DNA of 64,000 nucleotides from Linanthus parryae. Its lineage: Eukaryota > Streptophyta > Magnoliopsida > Ericales > Polemoniaceae. Below, in pieces: positions 1-11,637 of the stretch. Both the position numbers and the translations under genes were made by a program. Within the stretch, counting starts at the first letter, position 1. Every line of letters starts with the position of its first letter. Below the pieces are notes generated by a model. That model had not been told where the DNA came from. It made no database searches and was given only the letters and a program-made list of their open reading frames with translations. The stretch lies in assembly GCA_023055425.1 (NCBI GenBank), contig JALGPY010000009.1, positions 32,965,275-33,029,274 on the forward strand. The letters run 5' to 3'.

Positions 1-919
1 TATAAATGTTCTATTAGAAAAAAAACAACTAGTGTGTTTAATCACCTTTCACAACTTAAAATTTAATAGTGTTTTGACAATATTCGCGATGTTTCTTTAT
101 GAAGAAAATGTAACTAAAGAGAGACGCATTTGGAAACTAAGAAGTGGGTTTCGGGTTAGTCTAAAATTATTGAATAGGATTTTTTATTATGAATTAGAGT
201 ATTATATTAGGGTTTGTGATGAGTTAGAAGCTCAAATTTTTAGGTGGCAGTTTCGTAGGCGAGAACTACATTTAAGACGTGCTTTTGAAAGGTAAGTTAT
301 TATGCCTAGCGTTGCGTGCCTTTCCTTCTTTCGTGTTTTTCCTGCGTTATTTGTTAAATCCTACCATACTTGCTTTATTAGAATCATTTACTTGCTTTCG
401 AAAAATTCTACCGTGAATTAACACATGAAAACTGTTGATCCAAAATAAGAATCCAAAAGACCCCGTAAGAAGAGCATTCAAATTCTATGACAAAATGAAA
501 AAGTATCATTCACACACGACTACCATATTAGGCCCTGATTACCTAGTTCACGGGCCACAATTATCAAAAGTACCGCTCACCTATTGGTCAAATGTCAAAC
601 ATCTCTCGTAATCAAACACTGAATATTATATAAAAAAACTACCATGCCGGCTGTACTTGGAGCTCCTTACTCGATATTACAACTTGGAGGAAAAATTCAT
701 AATGACATAAAGTGGAAGCTATTGTGCGTGGGTTTGAACCATATCCCTATTACGCTGCGTTTCAGACATATTGGGATTGGTTACTATTACGTGGTTATGA
801 GGCGCTGTGATGCGATCCTCCTTGTGATTGTGTTAAGGTTATGGCTATGCTTTTTCACATTATGATAAATTATTGTACATTGGATATGGTTACTCCCCTA
901 TCAATTAGTTAATAAAATG
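1..919. other. Unassigned flank left of SIRE-1
   Basis: No gene can be named here. On the plus strand a short open stretch (about 86-294) rich in R, E and L ends in GAAAG/GTAAGTTA, a good plant splice-donor match, so it could be the end of a host exon or of a captured gene fragment. A second open stretch at 644-865 shows no domain I recognise. The rest is AT-rich with no repeat shared with the elements to the right. The last five bases (AAATG, 915-919) form the left half of the SIRE-1 target-site duplication. Confidence 0.3.
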
Positions 920-2436
920 TGTTGAGTCAAAGAACCTTGAATGTGTTTTGGTTGGTAATTGTTCTGAGTGATGAAAGACAAAGACTAAGACATAAGCAGC
1001 AAAACATCTCAGTTATCCCAACGCCTTGAGATATTGACTGAACTTCAAAGCCTTGAGAGTTATCTTATTCTGCTATATGTTCTAACAGTTCTGTGTTGCA
1101 GATTGGATATCTGACTATAGAGATCAGTGGTTTACTGCATATACTTATGGATTACACTATTTATATGTCTAACACAATTGCAGATGATCATAATAGGAAA
1201 AATCAAAGTTATCTGGGTTTAACTTTGAAATTCTGTGAAGCAGGATCAGAGCTCCAAGGCCTTGAGATGTGCCTTGAGCTGCTGACAGTTTTTACAGAAC
1301 TTGTTTGATTCTTTCTTGCAGGTTGTGATTCTTAGTATTGTGATTATTTACTCACTTCTAAGTGTCTTAAACTTGTTTTTTCATGATTCATATGTTTTAG
1401 AAGATATACAGGTTATTGTTCTAGTCTGTTAAACAGTTTTGTCAGAAACTGGATAACCAAACAGTCATAGCACTGTTATCTTTCTGGATTTTGGTGTTGT
1501 TGTGTTTCAATGCTGTTGTAGGGTTGTTAAACGTGCAGGAGCAATCTCAACAAACTCCAACAGATATCCATTTGAAGCTGTTTGAATTTCAGTTGAAAAC
1601 AGAAAGAGGATTTGTAGGAACTGAGATCCTGAAATCTCTCAATCAGTTTCAGCTGTGGATAAAAGAGACTGGTTTGAATTTTGAAGGAAAAAGAGAAACT
1701 TGCTGAATACTCATATAGGTGTGACAAAATCGTGGGAGATCATTCATTCAAACACACAATCATTCTAGCTTCATTCCAGATTCCAGAAGATCAAATCAAT
1801 CCATTTTTCCAGAAGAACACATCCAGGCTTCAACATCTTATCTTCATATTGTTTTCTACACTTGTATTTCTATCTGTGTATCTTTATATTATCTTAATCC
1901 TCACTTGACCTGGTGGTTGGTTGTTCAAGTGAACAACAAGAGGTTCTTGTTAGCTCAACAGTTAGTAGATGGAACTAGATAGGCTTGGAACCACAAGCTG
2001 TATAAGTGTAAGGGAATCAATTAGGCTTGAAGATCTAGGGCTGTTTCTGTGTGAGTAATAAGAAGTGTTTGCCCAACCCTGGTGGGATTAGATCCCTCAG
2101 GCAGAGATTAGGTCCCTTGGGACTGAACTCTGTAAATTGCTTTGTGTTCTTTACTTTACAGTTTGTTTATTATCTTCTGCACACAACTCATATCAAACTA
2201 GGGTTTAAAAGATGTTTAGAATTGTTCACAGCTCAAGGCCTTGAAGATTACTATTTTGCCTTTGTAAGTTTCAGACAGTTCACTAAAATATCAAGGCCTT
2301 GAGATTTGAGTTTCACACAAAGTCTTTCTGTTAAAATTTGAGTTTTTCAAAAAGTTTCCATACTCTATTCAACCCCCCCCCCTCCCCCGTACTAGAGTAT
2401 TTAGGTCGTGTATTTAGTCTACATTACACAATTTCA
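920..2436 (+). repeat. SIRE-1 5' LTR
   Basis: The 1,517-base left LTR is bounded by TG at 920 and CA at 2435-2436, directly before the primer-binding site. In the first ~110 bases I count about seven differences from the 3' LTR, plus a short length difference near 1075, so the insertion is not recent. It contains copies of the CAARGCYTTG word (1046, 1255, 2234, 2292), the palindrome GTTGTTCAAGTGAACAAC at 1920-1937, and a run of C near 2371-2395. Open reading frames inside it are coincidental: they are duplicated in the 3' LTR. Confidence 0.93.
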
Positions 2437-2438
2437 AT

Positions 2439-2450
2439 TCGTATCAGAGC
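2439..2450 (+). other. SIRE-1 primer-binding site (initiator Met-tRNA)
   Basis: TCGTATCAGAGC lies two bases after the LTR end and matches the plant copia site TGGTATCAGAGC except for G to C at 2440. The homologous site in SIRE-2 (31117-31128) is unmutated. The change falls among the first primer-paired bases. Confidence 0.85.
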
Positions 2451-2486
2451 TTGTGTCACTGTTTTAGATCTAACAATCTGGTGACT

Positions 2487-4265
2487 ATGAGTAATGTAAG
2501 AGATGGTGGATTCTCACAAGGAAGGGCAGCCAATAGACCTCCATTGTTCTGTGGTGATAACTTCATGCACTGGAAAGCATTGATGAAGATGTTCATCATA
2601 GATCAAGACATGGAACTGTGGTCAATAGTTCAGAATGGTCCTCATGAGTACTACACTACAATTTATGGAGTCATATGTATCAAGTATGAGGAAAATCTTT
2701 CGGTCACTGAACTGGAAAAGGTATCAAAAAATTACAAAGCTATGAAAATGAGTTCAACAGAGTGTCAAACTGCAAGAGTGCCAAAGAAGTATGGGATAAA
2801 CTGGTGGTGACATATGAAGGAACCAGCCAGGTTAAGCAGACAAAAATCATCATACTTCTGAGGCAATATGAGTTGTTCAAGATGAATTCAGATGAGACCA
2901 TCAAGGAGATGTTTAAAAAATTCACTGATGTGGTGAACAATCTGGAGTCATTGGGAAAGAAGTTCTCAAATGAAGAGAAGGTCAGAAAGATTCTGAGAAG
3001 CTTGCCAAAAGCCAAGTGGGAGCCAAAGACAACAGCTATTGAGGAAGCTCAGGACTTAAGTCTTCTTCAGCTAGATGATCTACAAGGAAAGCTGCTCACT
3101 CATGAAATGTCTATGAAGGATGTGGAAGGTGATTTGAGTGAAAAAATCAGGAATATAGCACTTAAGGCAAAAGACAGTGAAAAGTCTCAAAGCCTTGAGA
3201 CTGAGGATGAGCCTGATGATGAAGAGGCTTTAGCATTGATCTCCAAGGCCTTGGCCAGGATTCTCAAGAAGAAAAGAAACTCTGGTAACAGGGATTACAA
3301 CAGAGAGAGATCAAGACCCTCAGGCAGCAAGGATTACAAAGGTAAATCTTCATCACAGTCACATAAAACTAAAGTAATAAATTATTTTGAGTGTGGTGAT
3401 GCAGATCATTTAGTAAGGGATTGTCCACAAAAGAAGAAGAATGGGAACTTTCAGAAGAAAGACAGTGACAACAGAAGGAATAAAGCCATGATGGCTTCTT
3501 GGAGTTATTCTGATTCATCAAGTGACTCAGACACAGAAGAAGAGCAAGCAAACCTATGCTTCATGGCAAAGCATGATGAGGAAAATTCATCAGACAGACA
3601 TATTGAAGACATGGTAAAAAAATTACTTGCTAGTCCTTCTGATGTACTTCCTGAAATTTGCAAAAGTATGTTTTTAAATGAGACAAGTTATAGAAATGAG
3701 ATTTCTGCTTTAAAGATTAAGATTCATGAGCAGGTAAAATAAAACCTGGACCTAGTTTTCTCAAAAAAATCTGTTGAAGTTTCTAAGACAAAGCTGGAAA
3801 AGGACTTCAAGGCCTTCGACAGCAGGTTCAAATTCTTGAAGGCACAGATAAAAGAGGTTTTTGATCAAAACACTCTTTTAACTGAAAGATATGCTAATCT
3901 AAAGACTCATTCTCTTTGACTGAGAAACTTCAAGAGTCCTAGAAGGTCCTAGCTAGGTTTACAGGCTGAGAACATAATCTGAATCTCATTCTTGGAGGAA
4001 GTCTGAAATCAATGCATAAAAGTGGGATAATCCAAATTTTCCAAAGAAAGGCCAAACTAATTTCAAATCTGGTAGCAAACATTGTCCAAAATGTCATTAC
4101 TGTGGAAAAATTGGTCATGTCAGATTAACTTGTCCCTTCAGAAGATCAGAACCTCATATTATGAGGAATACTTATCCTTATCAGCTTAAGGGACAGGTTA
4201 GGCAGATTTGGGTTCCAAAAGGAATTAGGCCACCAAATATGGCTGATTCTGAGTATGAATCATAG
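2487..4265 (+). pseudogene. gag: SIRE-1 gag (broken)
   Basis: The structural Gag polyprotein, which packages element RNA, starts at the ATG at 2487; the same start context occurs in SIRE-2 at 31167. The N-terminal part matches the copia UBN2-type gag domain (phrases such as NRPPLFCGDNF and TYEGTSQVKQ). A frameshift between about 2762 and 2810 moves the frame. The first zinc knuckle near 3390-3430 reads FECGDADHLVRDC with its first cysteine replaced. A TAA at 3740-3742 stops the frame where SIRE-2 reads a Glu codon. Beyond it, decayed coding sequence includes a second CCHC knuckle (CHYCGKIGHVRLTC, near 4097-4140). An acidic, serine-rich stretch lies between the knuckles. Confidence 0.9.
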
Positions 4266-4302
4266 TTCTGCACTTGGTCCAACAGCCTGTTGAGGCAATG
4301 AT

Positions 4303-7300
4303 TTGTTTTTGCAGGATGTTACCAAGGCCTTGAAAGATCAGAAATGGAGTTTAGACAGTGGATGTTCCAGACATATGAGTGGAAAGAAGTCTCTCTTCAC
4401 TGAACTTACAGAAATATCTGGAGGAACAATCACACTTGGTGACAAAGCAAAATGCAATATCATTGGTATAGGTAGTATTGGTAATGGTTCTACAAATTCT
4501 ATATCTGATGTTTACCTGGTAGATGGACTTATGTATAATTTGCTTAGTATCTCTCAGTTATGTGATAAAGGTTATAAAGCTATATTTGACAAGGAGAAAT
4601 GTGAGGTGCAAGATGAGAAATATGGTGATTGCATACTCACTGCTCCTAGATCATATAATCTATATGCTATGAATACTAACAGAGTTGCAGGTGACAAGCT
4701 AAAATGCCTCAAGGCCTTGAAGGAAGATTCAAAGCTTTGGCACAGAAAGCTTGGGCATATTAGTATACATACTTTAAATAAACTAATCTCAAAAGACTTG
4801 GTAAGAAGTTTACCATCACAGAAATTTTCAGATGATGAGGTTTGCAAGGCATGTGTACAAGGTAAACAGACCAGAAGCTCATTCAAGCCAAAGAACTTTG
4901 TAAGTACTTCTAGACTCTTAGAATTGCTTCATACGGACTTGTGTGGTCCAATGAGAGTTCAGACTCCAAAAGGTAAGAGGTATATGCTTGTTATAATTGA
5001 TGATTATTCTAGATTTACTTGGGTGATGTTTATTAGAGACAAAACTGAAGCTTTATCTGAATTTTCTAGACTATGCAAAGAGCTCCAAACTTTGAAAAAT
5101 TTACCTGTTGCATCCATTAGAAGTGATCATGGTAGGGAGTTTGATCAACTTGACTCTGATTTGTTTTGTGCAAAGCATGGCATTTCACACAACTTTTCTG
5201 CACCTAGAACTCCACAGCAAAATGGAGTAGCTGAAAGAAAAAATAGGACACTTGAGGATATGTCCAGAACCATGCTTCTTGAAAGTAATTTTCCAAAGTT
5301 TTTATGGGCAAAAGCTGTTAAAACTGCCAATTATGTGCTGAATAGATGCTTGATTAGACCTATTTTGAAAAAGACCCCCTATGAACTGTTTAAAGGTAGA
5401 AAGCCTACTGTGTCTTATTTCAAACCCTTTGGTTGTATCTGTTTTGTGCATAATAATGGTAGAGACAATCTAGGTAAGTTTGGTGCTAGAAGTAATGAAG
5501 GTGTATTTCTTGGATATTCTCAAACTAACAAAGCTTATAGAGTTTATAATAGAAAAACCAAGATTGTGGAAGAGAGCATTCATGTAATTTTTGATGAAAG
5601 TACTAAGGATTCTCTGAGTGAAAGTTTTGCAGATCTAGATTTGAACAAGCATGAATCAGATGATGATGCTGTGAAAGAAGACAAAGGAAAAACTAATGTG
5701 CATAATCAATCAGCAGAATCTCAAGGCCTTGAACCTCCTGCTGAACCAAAATCTCAAAGCCTTGAGACAGAAGCTGAAACTTTCTATGATGCTCCCTCTA
5801 CTGTTTCAAGGACTCAAAGCCTTGAAGGAGAATACTCCTGGGTACCAAGAAAGAAGTTTAAGTACCTTGCAGATCATCCAGCAGATAACATTATATCAGA
5901 TCCATTAACTGGAACTTAGACAAGAGGGCAGTTAAAGAACTTGTGTGCTTTTAGTGCATTTGTATCTTTGATTGAGACTAAGAATACCAAGGAATCTCTA
6001 GAAGAAGCGGAGTGGATCATTGCAATGCAGAGTGAGCTGAATGAGTTTGAAAGCAACAAGGTTTGGAATCTGGTCCCCAGACCTAAAGAAAAATCAGTTA
6101 TTGGAACCAGATGGGTATTCAGAAACAAGCTTGATGAGAATGGCAAAGTGGTAAGAAATAAAGCCAGACTGGTAGCTCAAGGATATAATCAGGAAGAAGG
6201 TATAGATTATGAGGAGACTTTTGCTCCTGTTGCCAGGTTAGAAGCTATTAGAATACTTCTTGCATTTGCATCTCACAATCACATAAAGCTTTATCAAATG
6301 GATGTTAAATGTGCTTTTCTGAATGAATATTTACATGAAGATGTTTTGTAGCACAACCTCCTGGTTTTGAAGATGAAAATTTTCCTGATCATGTTTATAA
6401 ACTGGATCAAATCTCTCTATGGTTTAAAACAAGCTCCAAGGGCTTGGTATGATAGACTTTCAAAATTTCTACTTGAAAATAATTTCAAAAGAGACTTGGT
6501 TGACAAAACACTTTTCATTAAACACCATCAAAGTGATCTGTTAGTAGTTCAGATTTATGTAGATGATATATTATTTGGTGCTACTAATGATGCTCTTTCA
6601 CAATAGTTTTCTAGTCTGATGTGCAGGGAGTTTGAGATGAGCCTAATGGGTGAACTGAATTTCTTTCTTGGACTTCATATATTACAAATGAAGAAAGGAA
6701 TCTTTGTGCATCAAGGAAAATATACCAAGGACTTATTGAATAAGTATAATATGTCACAGTCCAAGGTGCTTAAGACCCCTATGAGTTCATCACTCTCTTT
6801 AGACAAAGATTCAAATGGTAAGAGTGTGAATCAAAAGGAATACAGAGGTATGATAGTATTTAACTGCTAGCAGACCTGATATTATGTTCAGTGTATGTAT
6901 GTGTGCTAGATTTCTAGCAGATCGTAAGGAAAGTCATTTAACTGTAGTCAAAAGAATTTTTAGATATTTGAATGGAACCAGAGACTTAGGGCTTTGGTAT
7001 CCAAGAAGATCTAATTTTATGTTGAGTGGCTATTCAGATGAAGATTTTGCAGGATATAAAGTAGACAGCAAAAGTACTTCTGGATGCTGTCAATTTCTTG
7101 GATCTTCATTGATCAGTTGGCATTCCAAAAAGCAAAATTCTGTAGCATTATCAACTGAAAAAACTGAATATATTGCAGCTGGTTCTTTCTGTTCACAAGT
7201 GTTATGGATTGCTCAGCAACTTAGAGATCTTGGCTATAACTTCAGAAATGTGCCTATTCATTGTCACAACACAAGTGCAATTTCAATCTCTAAGAATCCA

Positions 7301-7497
7301 GTTCAGCACTCAAGGACAAAGCACATAGATGTGAGACATCATTTTCTTAGAGATCATGCAGAACAAGGTGATGTTGTTTTAACTTTATCTCTACTGCAAT
7401 TCAGATTGCTGATATTTTCACTAAACCTTTGTCAGATGATAGGTTTTCATCTCTAAGGCTTGAATTGGGGATGTTAAACAAGGATGCATTGGTTTAG
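4303..7497 (+). pseudogene. pol: SIRE-1 pol (protease, integrase, RT, RNase H; broken)
   Basis: The replication polyprotein is in copia order. The stretch 4303-5919 is open for 538 codons. It holds the aspartic protease (WSLDSGCSRHMSG near its start), the zinc-type integrase N-terminus (LWHRKLGHIS), the catalytic integrase core with DDYSRFTWV and FSAPRTPQQNGVAERK, and a GKFG-type C-terminal part. A UAG at 5917-5919 separates this from reverse transcriptase; the frame is unchanged and SIRE-2 carries the same stop. RT continues from 5941 with [25 protein letters not shown] and the catalytic YVDDILFG (about 6556). RNase H ends near HIDVRHHFLRDH. Further breaks lie at about 6351, 6606, 6855-6880 and 7376. 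The natural end is the TAG at 7495-7497, as in SIRE-2. Confidence 0.93.
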
Positions 7498-7948
7498 GGG
7501 GAGTATTAGTAATTATATGTGTTTATGTGCTGGAATCTCAAAGCCTTGAGATTATACTTTCTGAAGCCCTGAAAGTATAACTCAAAGCTTTGAAGTTTCA
7601 CAAACTGCAGAAAATCTCAAGGCCTTGAGATTGTTCTCCAAGTCCTTATAATATGTATTTTTTTTAAAAAAAAAATGGATCATCAAATATTATATCTTAT
7701 CTTTTTAGATAACTGTATAATATTTGAATTACTCAGAGAATTTTCTAAAATATCCCAAAAAGATTTTTTCAAGATCCTTTTTGCATGTTGATATAGCAGA
7801 GTCCTTTTATGACTCATCCTTTTCAACCTACTTAAGCTGAAAGTCATAACTTTTTCTTCTCATTCTCTTTCAATTTTCTGCGACTCTACTCTCTCACTAT
7901 CTCAATTCCTCTCAATCACATTCTCTTCTCAAAACCCTAAACCCCAAA
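7498..7948 (+). other. SIRE-1 spacer between pol and the env-like ORF
   Basis: About 450 bases with stops in all frames. A purine run (AGGGGGAG) follows the pol stop directly. Three copies of the CAARGCYTTG word occur (7539-7550, 7583-7592, 7618-7629), followed by an A/T-rich part and a CT-rich, leader-like stretch just upstream of the env-like ATG. SIRE-2 has the same arrangement at 36207-36642. The env-like ORF here has its own start codon and is not joined to pol by one suppressible stop as reported for soybean SIRE1. Confidence 0.7.
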
Positions 7949-9718
7949 ATGGAGCGCAAATCAGCCAGTATTTAGCAACAGGGAAAGCCCTCTGGCAGAT
8001 CCAAGAAGAGAGCAATTAAGAAGGAGAAGATAGTGATTTCTGATTCAGATTCAGAAAACACTCAAAGTTTGCATGAGGATACCCCTCCTGCAAAGAAGTC
8101 CAGAACAGAGAAGGGAGATGAAGGCTCAAGTGTTGATCCACAACAAGAGACACATGCTGGTGATCAACCTAGGTCAGAGAAGAAGAAAGGGGGAGAAAAG
8201 AAAAAGACTGGTGAAGAGGAAAAAGGGAAATCAACTTAGGAAAGCCAGAAGAAACCAACTGAAGGAGGACAAGAAAATACCAAACCCTCTGAGAAGAAAA
8301 CTAGGGTTAGGCAAGTTGCTGCTGCAACTAAGAAAGGATATCAAGGTAAGAATGTACTTCCTACAGAGTGGTTTGTTAGTTCTGAGGTTAGAACTGTTTG
8401 GATGCAAGGGTATGCTTCATCTAAGGTATCTTTCTGTAGCATAATTTCTGATGAATTATTGGATAAATTAGACATAGACTGCATGAGAAAGTTAAGAGAA
8501 ATTGCTGTTTGGAAGGTGTTGAATCCTAGTTCAAAGGCCTATCCTAGGTTAACTAGGTTATTTTATCTGAACTTGGTTTCTGAAGGTGATGATAAAATGG
8601 TGTTAACTTCAAAAGTGGCTGGTGTGGATTTGAGGTTAGATCATAGGACTTTTGCCAAAGTCTTGGGCATTCCTAGGAAATACAATTGGAGATTATCCTG
8701 ATAGGAAGGATTGTCTAAATAAGGCAAGGGAGATGTTTTTTTTATTGAAGGTGTTCCCTCTGGTCCAAATCAGTTGACACACTCTGACCCCAACTGTGAA
8801 GCCAAAATCTTGTTTACAATTCTGATGAGGAGTGTAGTTCCTAGGGAGAACTCAAGGGAGTTAGTAACTGATAAGGTTCTGATTTTGATGTATCTGATAT
8901 CTCAAGGGTTTGTGATAGATTTTCCAACAGTTGTTATGGAGCATATGATTTACTGTGCAACCAGGACTAGAAACCATCCTCTTCCATATGCCAACCTGTT
9001 ACCTCTTTTCTTTGAATATTTTGATGTACCTGTGAAAGGAGAAGAAAAGATTACTGGAGGTTTTGGGTTGATAGATGAGACTGCACTTCAGAGGATTGGA
9101 GTAGTTCAGACTGGGAAAGGGCATTGGAAGTTTTATTCTGATTTGTCAAAGGAAGAACATGCTGAGAAGGAGTTTGTGAAGCCTAAGGGGACTACATCTG
9201 GGAAAGGACAAGCCAATGAGGATTATTCTATGTTGGTTGAGAAGTTAGAAGATCAGCAGATTGAGATTGAAGATCATAGACAAAGGTTATTTGACCTGTC
9301 AACTGAATTCAACCAGTTCAAGGGCTTGATGAATGTTATGAATGGGAAGCTCGATGTTGTCATCAAGGGCTTGAATCTGGAGAAGATACCTTCTGCTACG
9401 AGTCATGACACCAGTGTGGATTCAGAAGAAAAGCTGGGAGATTTTCTGAAAAAGAAGAAGAAGCCAATTCCAGTGGAGCTTACTTCAAAAGATTTGTATG
9501 AACAAACTGATGAAGAAGATGCTGGTGAAGACACAGGTGTTGATGCAGCTACAGAGGTGGATTCAGTACAGGCTAAGAAGAAAGTGGATGAGATAATCCA
9601 AGAAGTAGTTGCTGAAGTGGACGCTAAACAAGAAGGTAATCAGTCTGCTGAAGATGCTGCAAGTGAAGAAGAAATTGGAGATGGCTCAGAGAAAGGCCAG
9701 ACATCAAAGAAGAAGTGA
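7949..9718 (+). pseudogene. SIRE-1 third (env-like) ORF, broken
   Basis: The start is the ATG at 7949 (MERKSASI), matching the SIRE-2 start MERKSERI at 36643. The ninth codon is a TAG (7973-7975), another TAG lies near 8237, and a frameshift lies near 8690-8770. The product would have a basic/acidic low-complexity N-terminus rich in K and E, a conserved central domain (about 8340-9150, including VVPRENSRELVTDKVLILMY), and a charged tail. I see no signal peptide and no convincing membrane helix, so env-like is a positional label only. The central part resembles what is annotated as a putative plant transposon protein domain, and the Athila third ORF at 57509-58879 has the same pattern. Confidence 0.8.
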
Positions 9719-10127
9719 AGATCAGAGATTGCCAAAGCCTTGACCCTCTATCTTTTTCTCTTCTATCTTTTCTGTTTTCAAGGCCTTGACATTTTAGCAA
9801 ATTTTTGTTTTAAGTTTGTTTTTAAACTCTGAGTAATGATCCCACATTTCTTCTACCTTATTTGATGAAAGTCAAAAAGGAGGAGAATTTATGTGGTTCT
9901 TTTGTGTTTGGGTTTGCAGTATTTGAAATAATAATAATGCCTAGGTGTTTTGTGGTTTAATTAGATGCGTGTTTAAGTTTCTGTGTTTCTGTGGTAATTT
10001 GTAATTTTTATCCTTACTGGTTTTCTGTTGGGCATTATTGTATATTGTATCTGCAAATTGTGGTTATCTAATTTTGAATATGAGTGGCAGGAAAATCTAT
10101 ACAAGACTGTAGGTTTTGTCTTTCATC
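9719..10127 (+). other. SIRE-1 3' untranslated region
   Basis: AT-rich non-coding sequence between the env-like stop and the polypurine tract. It has two CAARGCYTTG-like words (near 9734 and 9779) and no reading frame of note. Confidence 0.7.
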
Positions 10128-10137
10128 AAGGGGGAGA
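10128..10137 (+). other. SIRE-1 polypurine tract
   Basis: AAGGGGGAGA lies one base before the 3' LTR and is the expected plus-strand priming site. An identical tract precedes the SIRE-2 3' LTR at 47336-47345. Confidence 0.9.
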
Positions 10138-10138
10138 T

Positions 10139-11637
10139 TGTTGAGTCAAAGACCCTTGAATGTGTTTTGGTTGGTAATTGTTTTGAGTGATGAAAGAAAA
10201 AGACTAAGACATAAGAAGCAAAGCATCTCACTTATCCCAAGGCCTTGAGATATTGACTGAACTTCAAAGCCTTGAGAGTTATCTTATTCTGCTAACAGTT
10301 CTGTGTTGCAGATTGGATATCTGATTATATAGATCATTGGTTTACTGCATATACTTATGGATTACACTATTTATATGTCTAACACAATTGCAGATGATTA
10401 TAATAGGAAGAATCAAAGTTATCCGGGTTTAACTTTGAAATTGTGTGAAGCAGGATCAGAGCTCCAAGGCCTTGAGATGTGCCTTGAGCTGCTGACAGTT
10501 TTTACAGAACTTAGTTGATTCTTTCTTGCAGGTTGTGATTCTTAGTATTGTGATTATTTACTCACTTCTAAGTGTCTTAAACTTGTTTTTTCATGATTCA
10601 TATGTTTTAGAAGATATACAGGTTATTGTTCTAGTCTGTTAAACAGTTTTGTCAGAAACTGGATAACCAAACAGTCATAGCACTGTTATCTTTCTGGTGT
10701 TCTTGCTGTGTTTCAATGCTGTTGCAGGGTTGTTAAACGTGCAGGAGCAATCTCAACAAACTCCAACAGATATCCATTTGAAGCTGTTTGAATTTCAGTT
10801 GAAAACAGAAAGAGGATTTGTAGGAACTGAGATCCTGAAATCTCTCAATCAGTTGCAGCTGTGGATAAAAGAGACTGGTTTGAATTTTGAAGGAAAAAGA
10901 GAGGCTTGCTGAATACTCAGAGAGGAGTGACAAAATCGTGGGAGATCATTCATTCAAACACACAATCATTCAAACTTCATTCCAGATTCCAGAAGATCAA
11001 ATCAATCCAGTTTTCCAGAAGAACACATCCAGGCTTCAACAGCTTATCTTCATAGTGTGTTCTTCACTTGTACTTCTATCTGTGTATCTTTATATTATCT
11101 TAAACCTCACTTGACCTAGTGGTTGGTTGTTCAAGTGAACAACAAGAGGTTCTTGTTAGCTCAACAGTTAGTATCTGGAACTAGATAGGTTTGGAACCAC
11201 AAGTTGTATAGGTGTAAGGGAAATCACTTAGACTTGAAGATCTATGGTTGTTTCTGTGTGAGTAATAAGAAGTGTTTGCCCAATCCTGGTGGGATTAGAT
11301 CCCTCAGGCAGAGATTAGGTCCATTGGGACTAAACTCTGTAAATTGCTTTGTGTTCTTTACTTTACAGTTTGTTTATTATCTGCTGCACACAACTCATAT
11401 CAAACTAGGGTTCAAAAGCTGTTTAGAATTGTTCACAGCTCAAGGCCTTGAAGCTTACTATTTTGCCTTTGTAAGTTTCAGACAGTTTACTAAAATCTGA
11501 AGGCCTTGATATTTGAGTTTCACACAAAGTCTTTCTGTTAAATTTTGAGTTTTGCAAAAAGTTTCCATACTCTATTCCACCCCCCCCCCCTTCTAGAGTA
11601 TTTAGGTCCTGTATTTAGTCTACATTACACACTTTCA
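10139..11637 (+). repeat. SIRE-1 3' LTR
   Basis: The 1,499-base right LTR runs from TGTTGAGTC to TTTCA and is followed by AAACG, the right target-site copy. It repeats the features of the left LTR: palindrome words at 10238-10249, 10265-10276, 10465-10476 and 11441-11450, GTTGTTCAAGTGAACAAC at 11126-11143, and a C-run at 11579-11590. Confidence 0.93.

Larger units (their letters stand above)
920..11637 (+). mobile_element. SIRE-1: full-length decayed Sirevirus (Ty1/copia)
   Basis: A complete LTR retrotransposon of 10,718 bp. Two long direct repeats (920-2436 and 10139-11637) begin TGTTGAGTC and end in CA. Between them, in order, are a Met-tRNA primer-binding site, gag, pol with copia order (protease, integrase, reverse transcriptase, RNase H), a third env-like ORF, and a polypurine tract against the 3' LTR. 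The flanks AAATG and AAACG are a five-base target duplication differing by one CpG-type transition. The extra ORF after pol, the ~1.5-kb LTRs, and the close match in length and order to the second copy at 29629-48843 place it in the Sirevirus (SIRE/Maximus) lineage. All three coding regions carry frameshifts and stops, so it cannot be autonomous. Confidence 0.95.

Noticed and set aside
1491..1908. Small ORFs that recur at 10697-11114
   Set aside because: They are inside the two SIRE-1 LTRs and differ by a few changes; no domain, and the same DNA is LTR.
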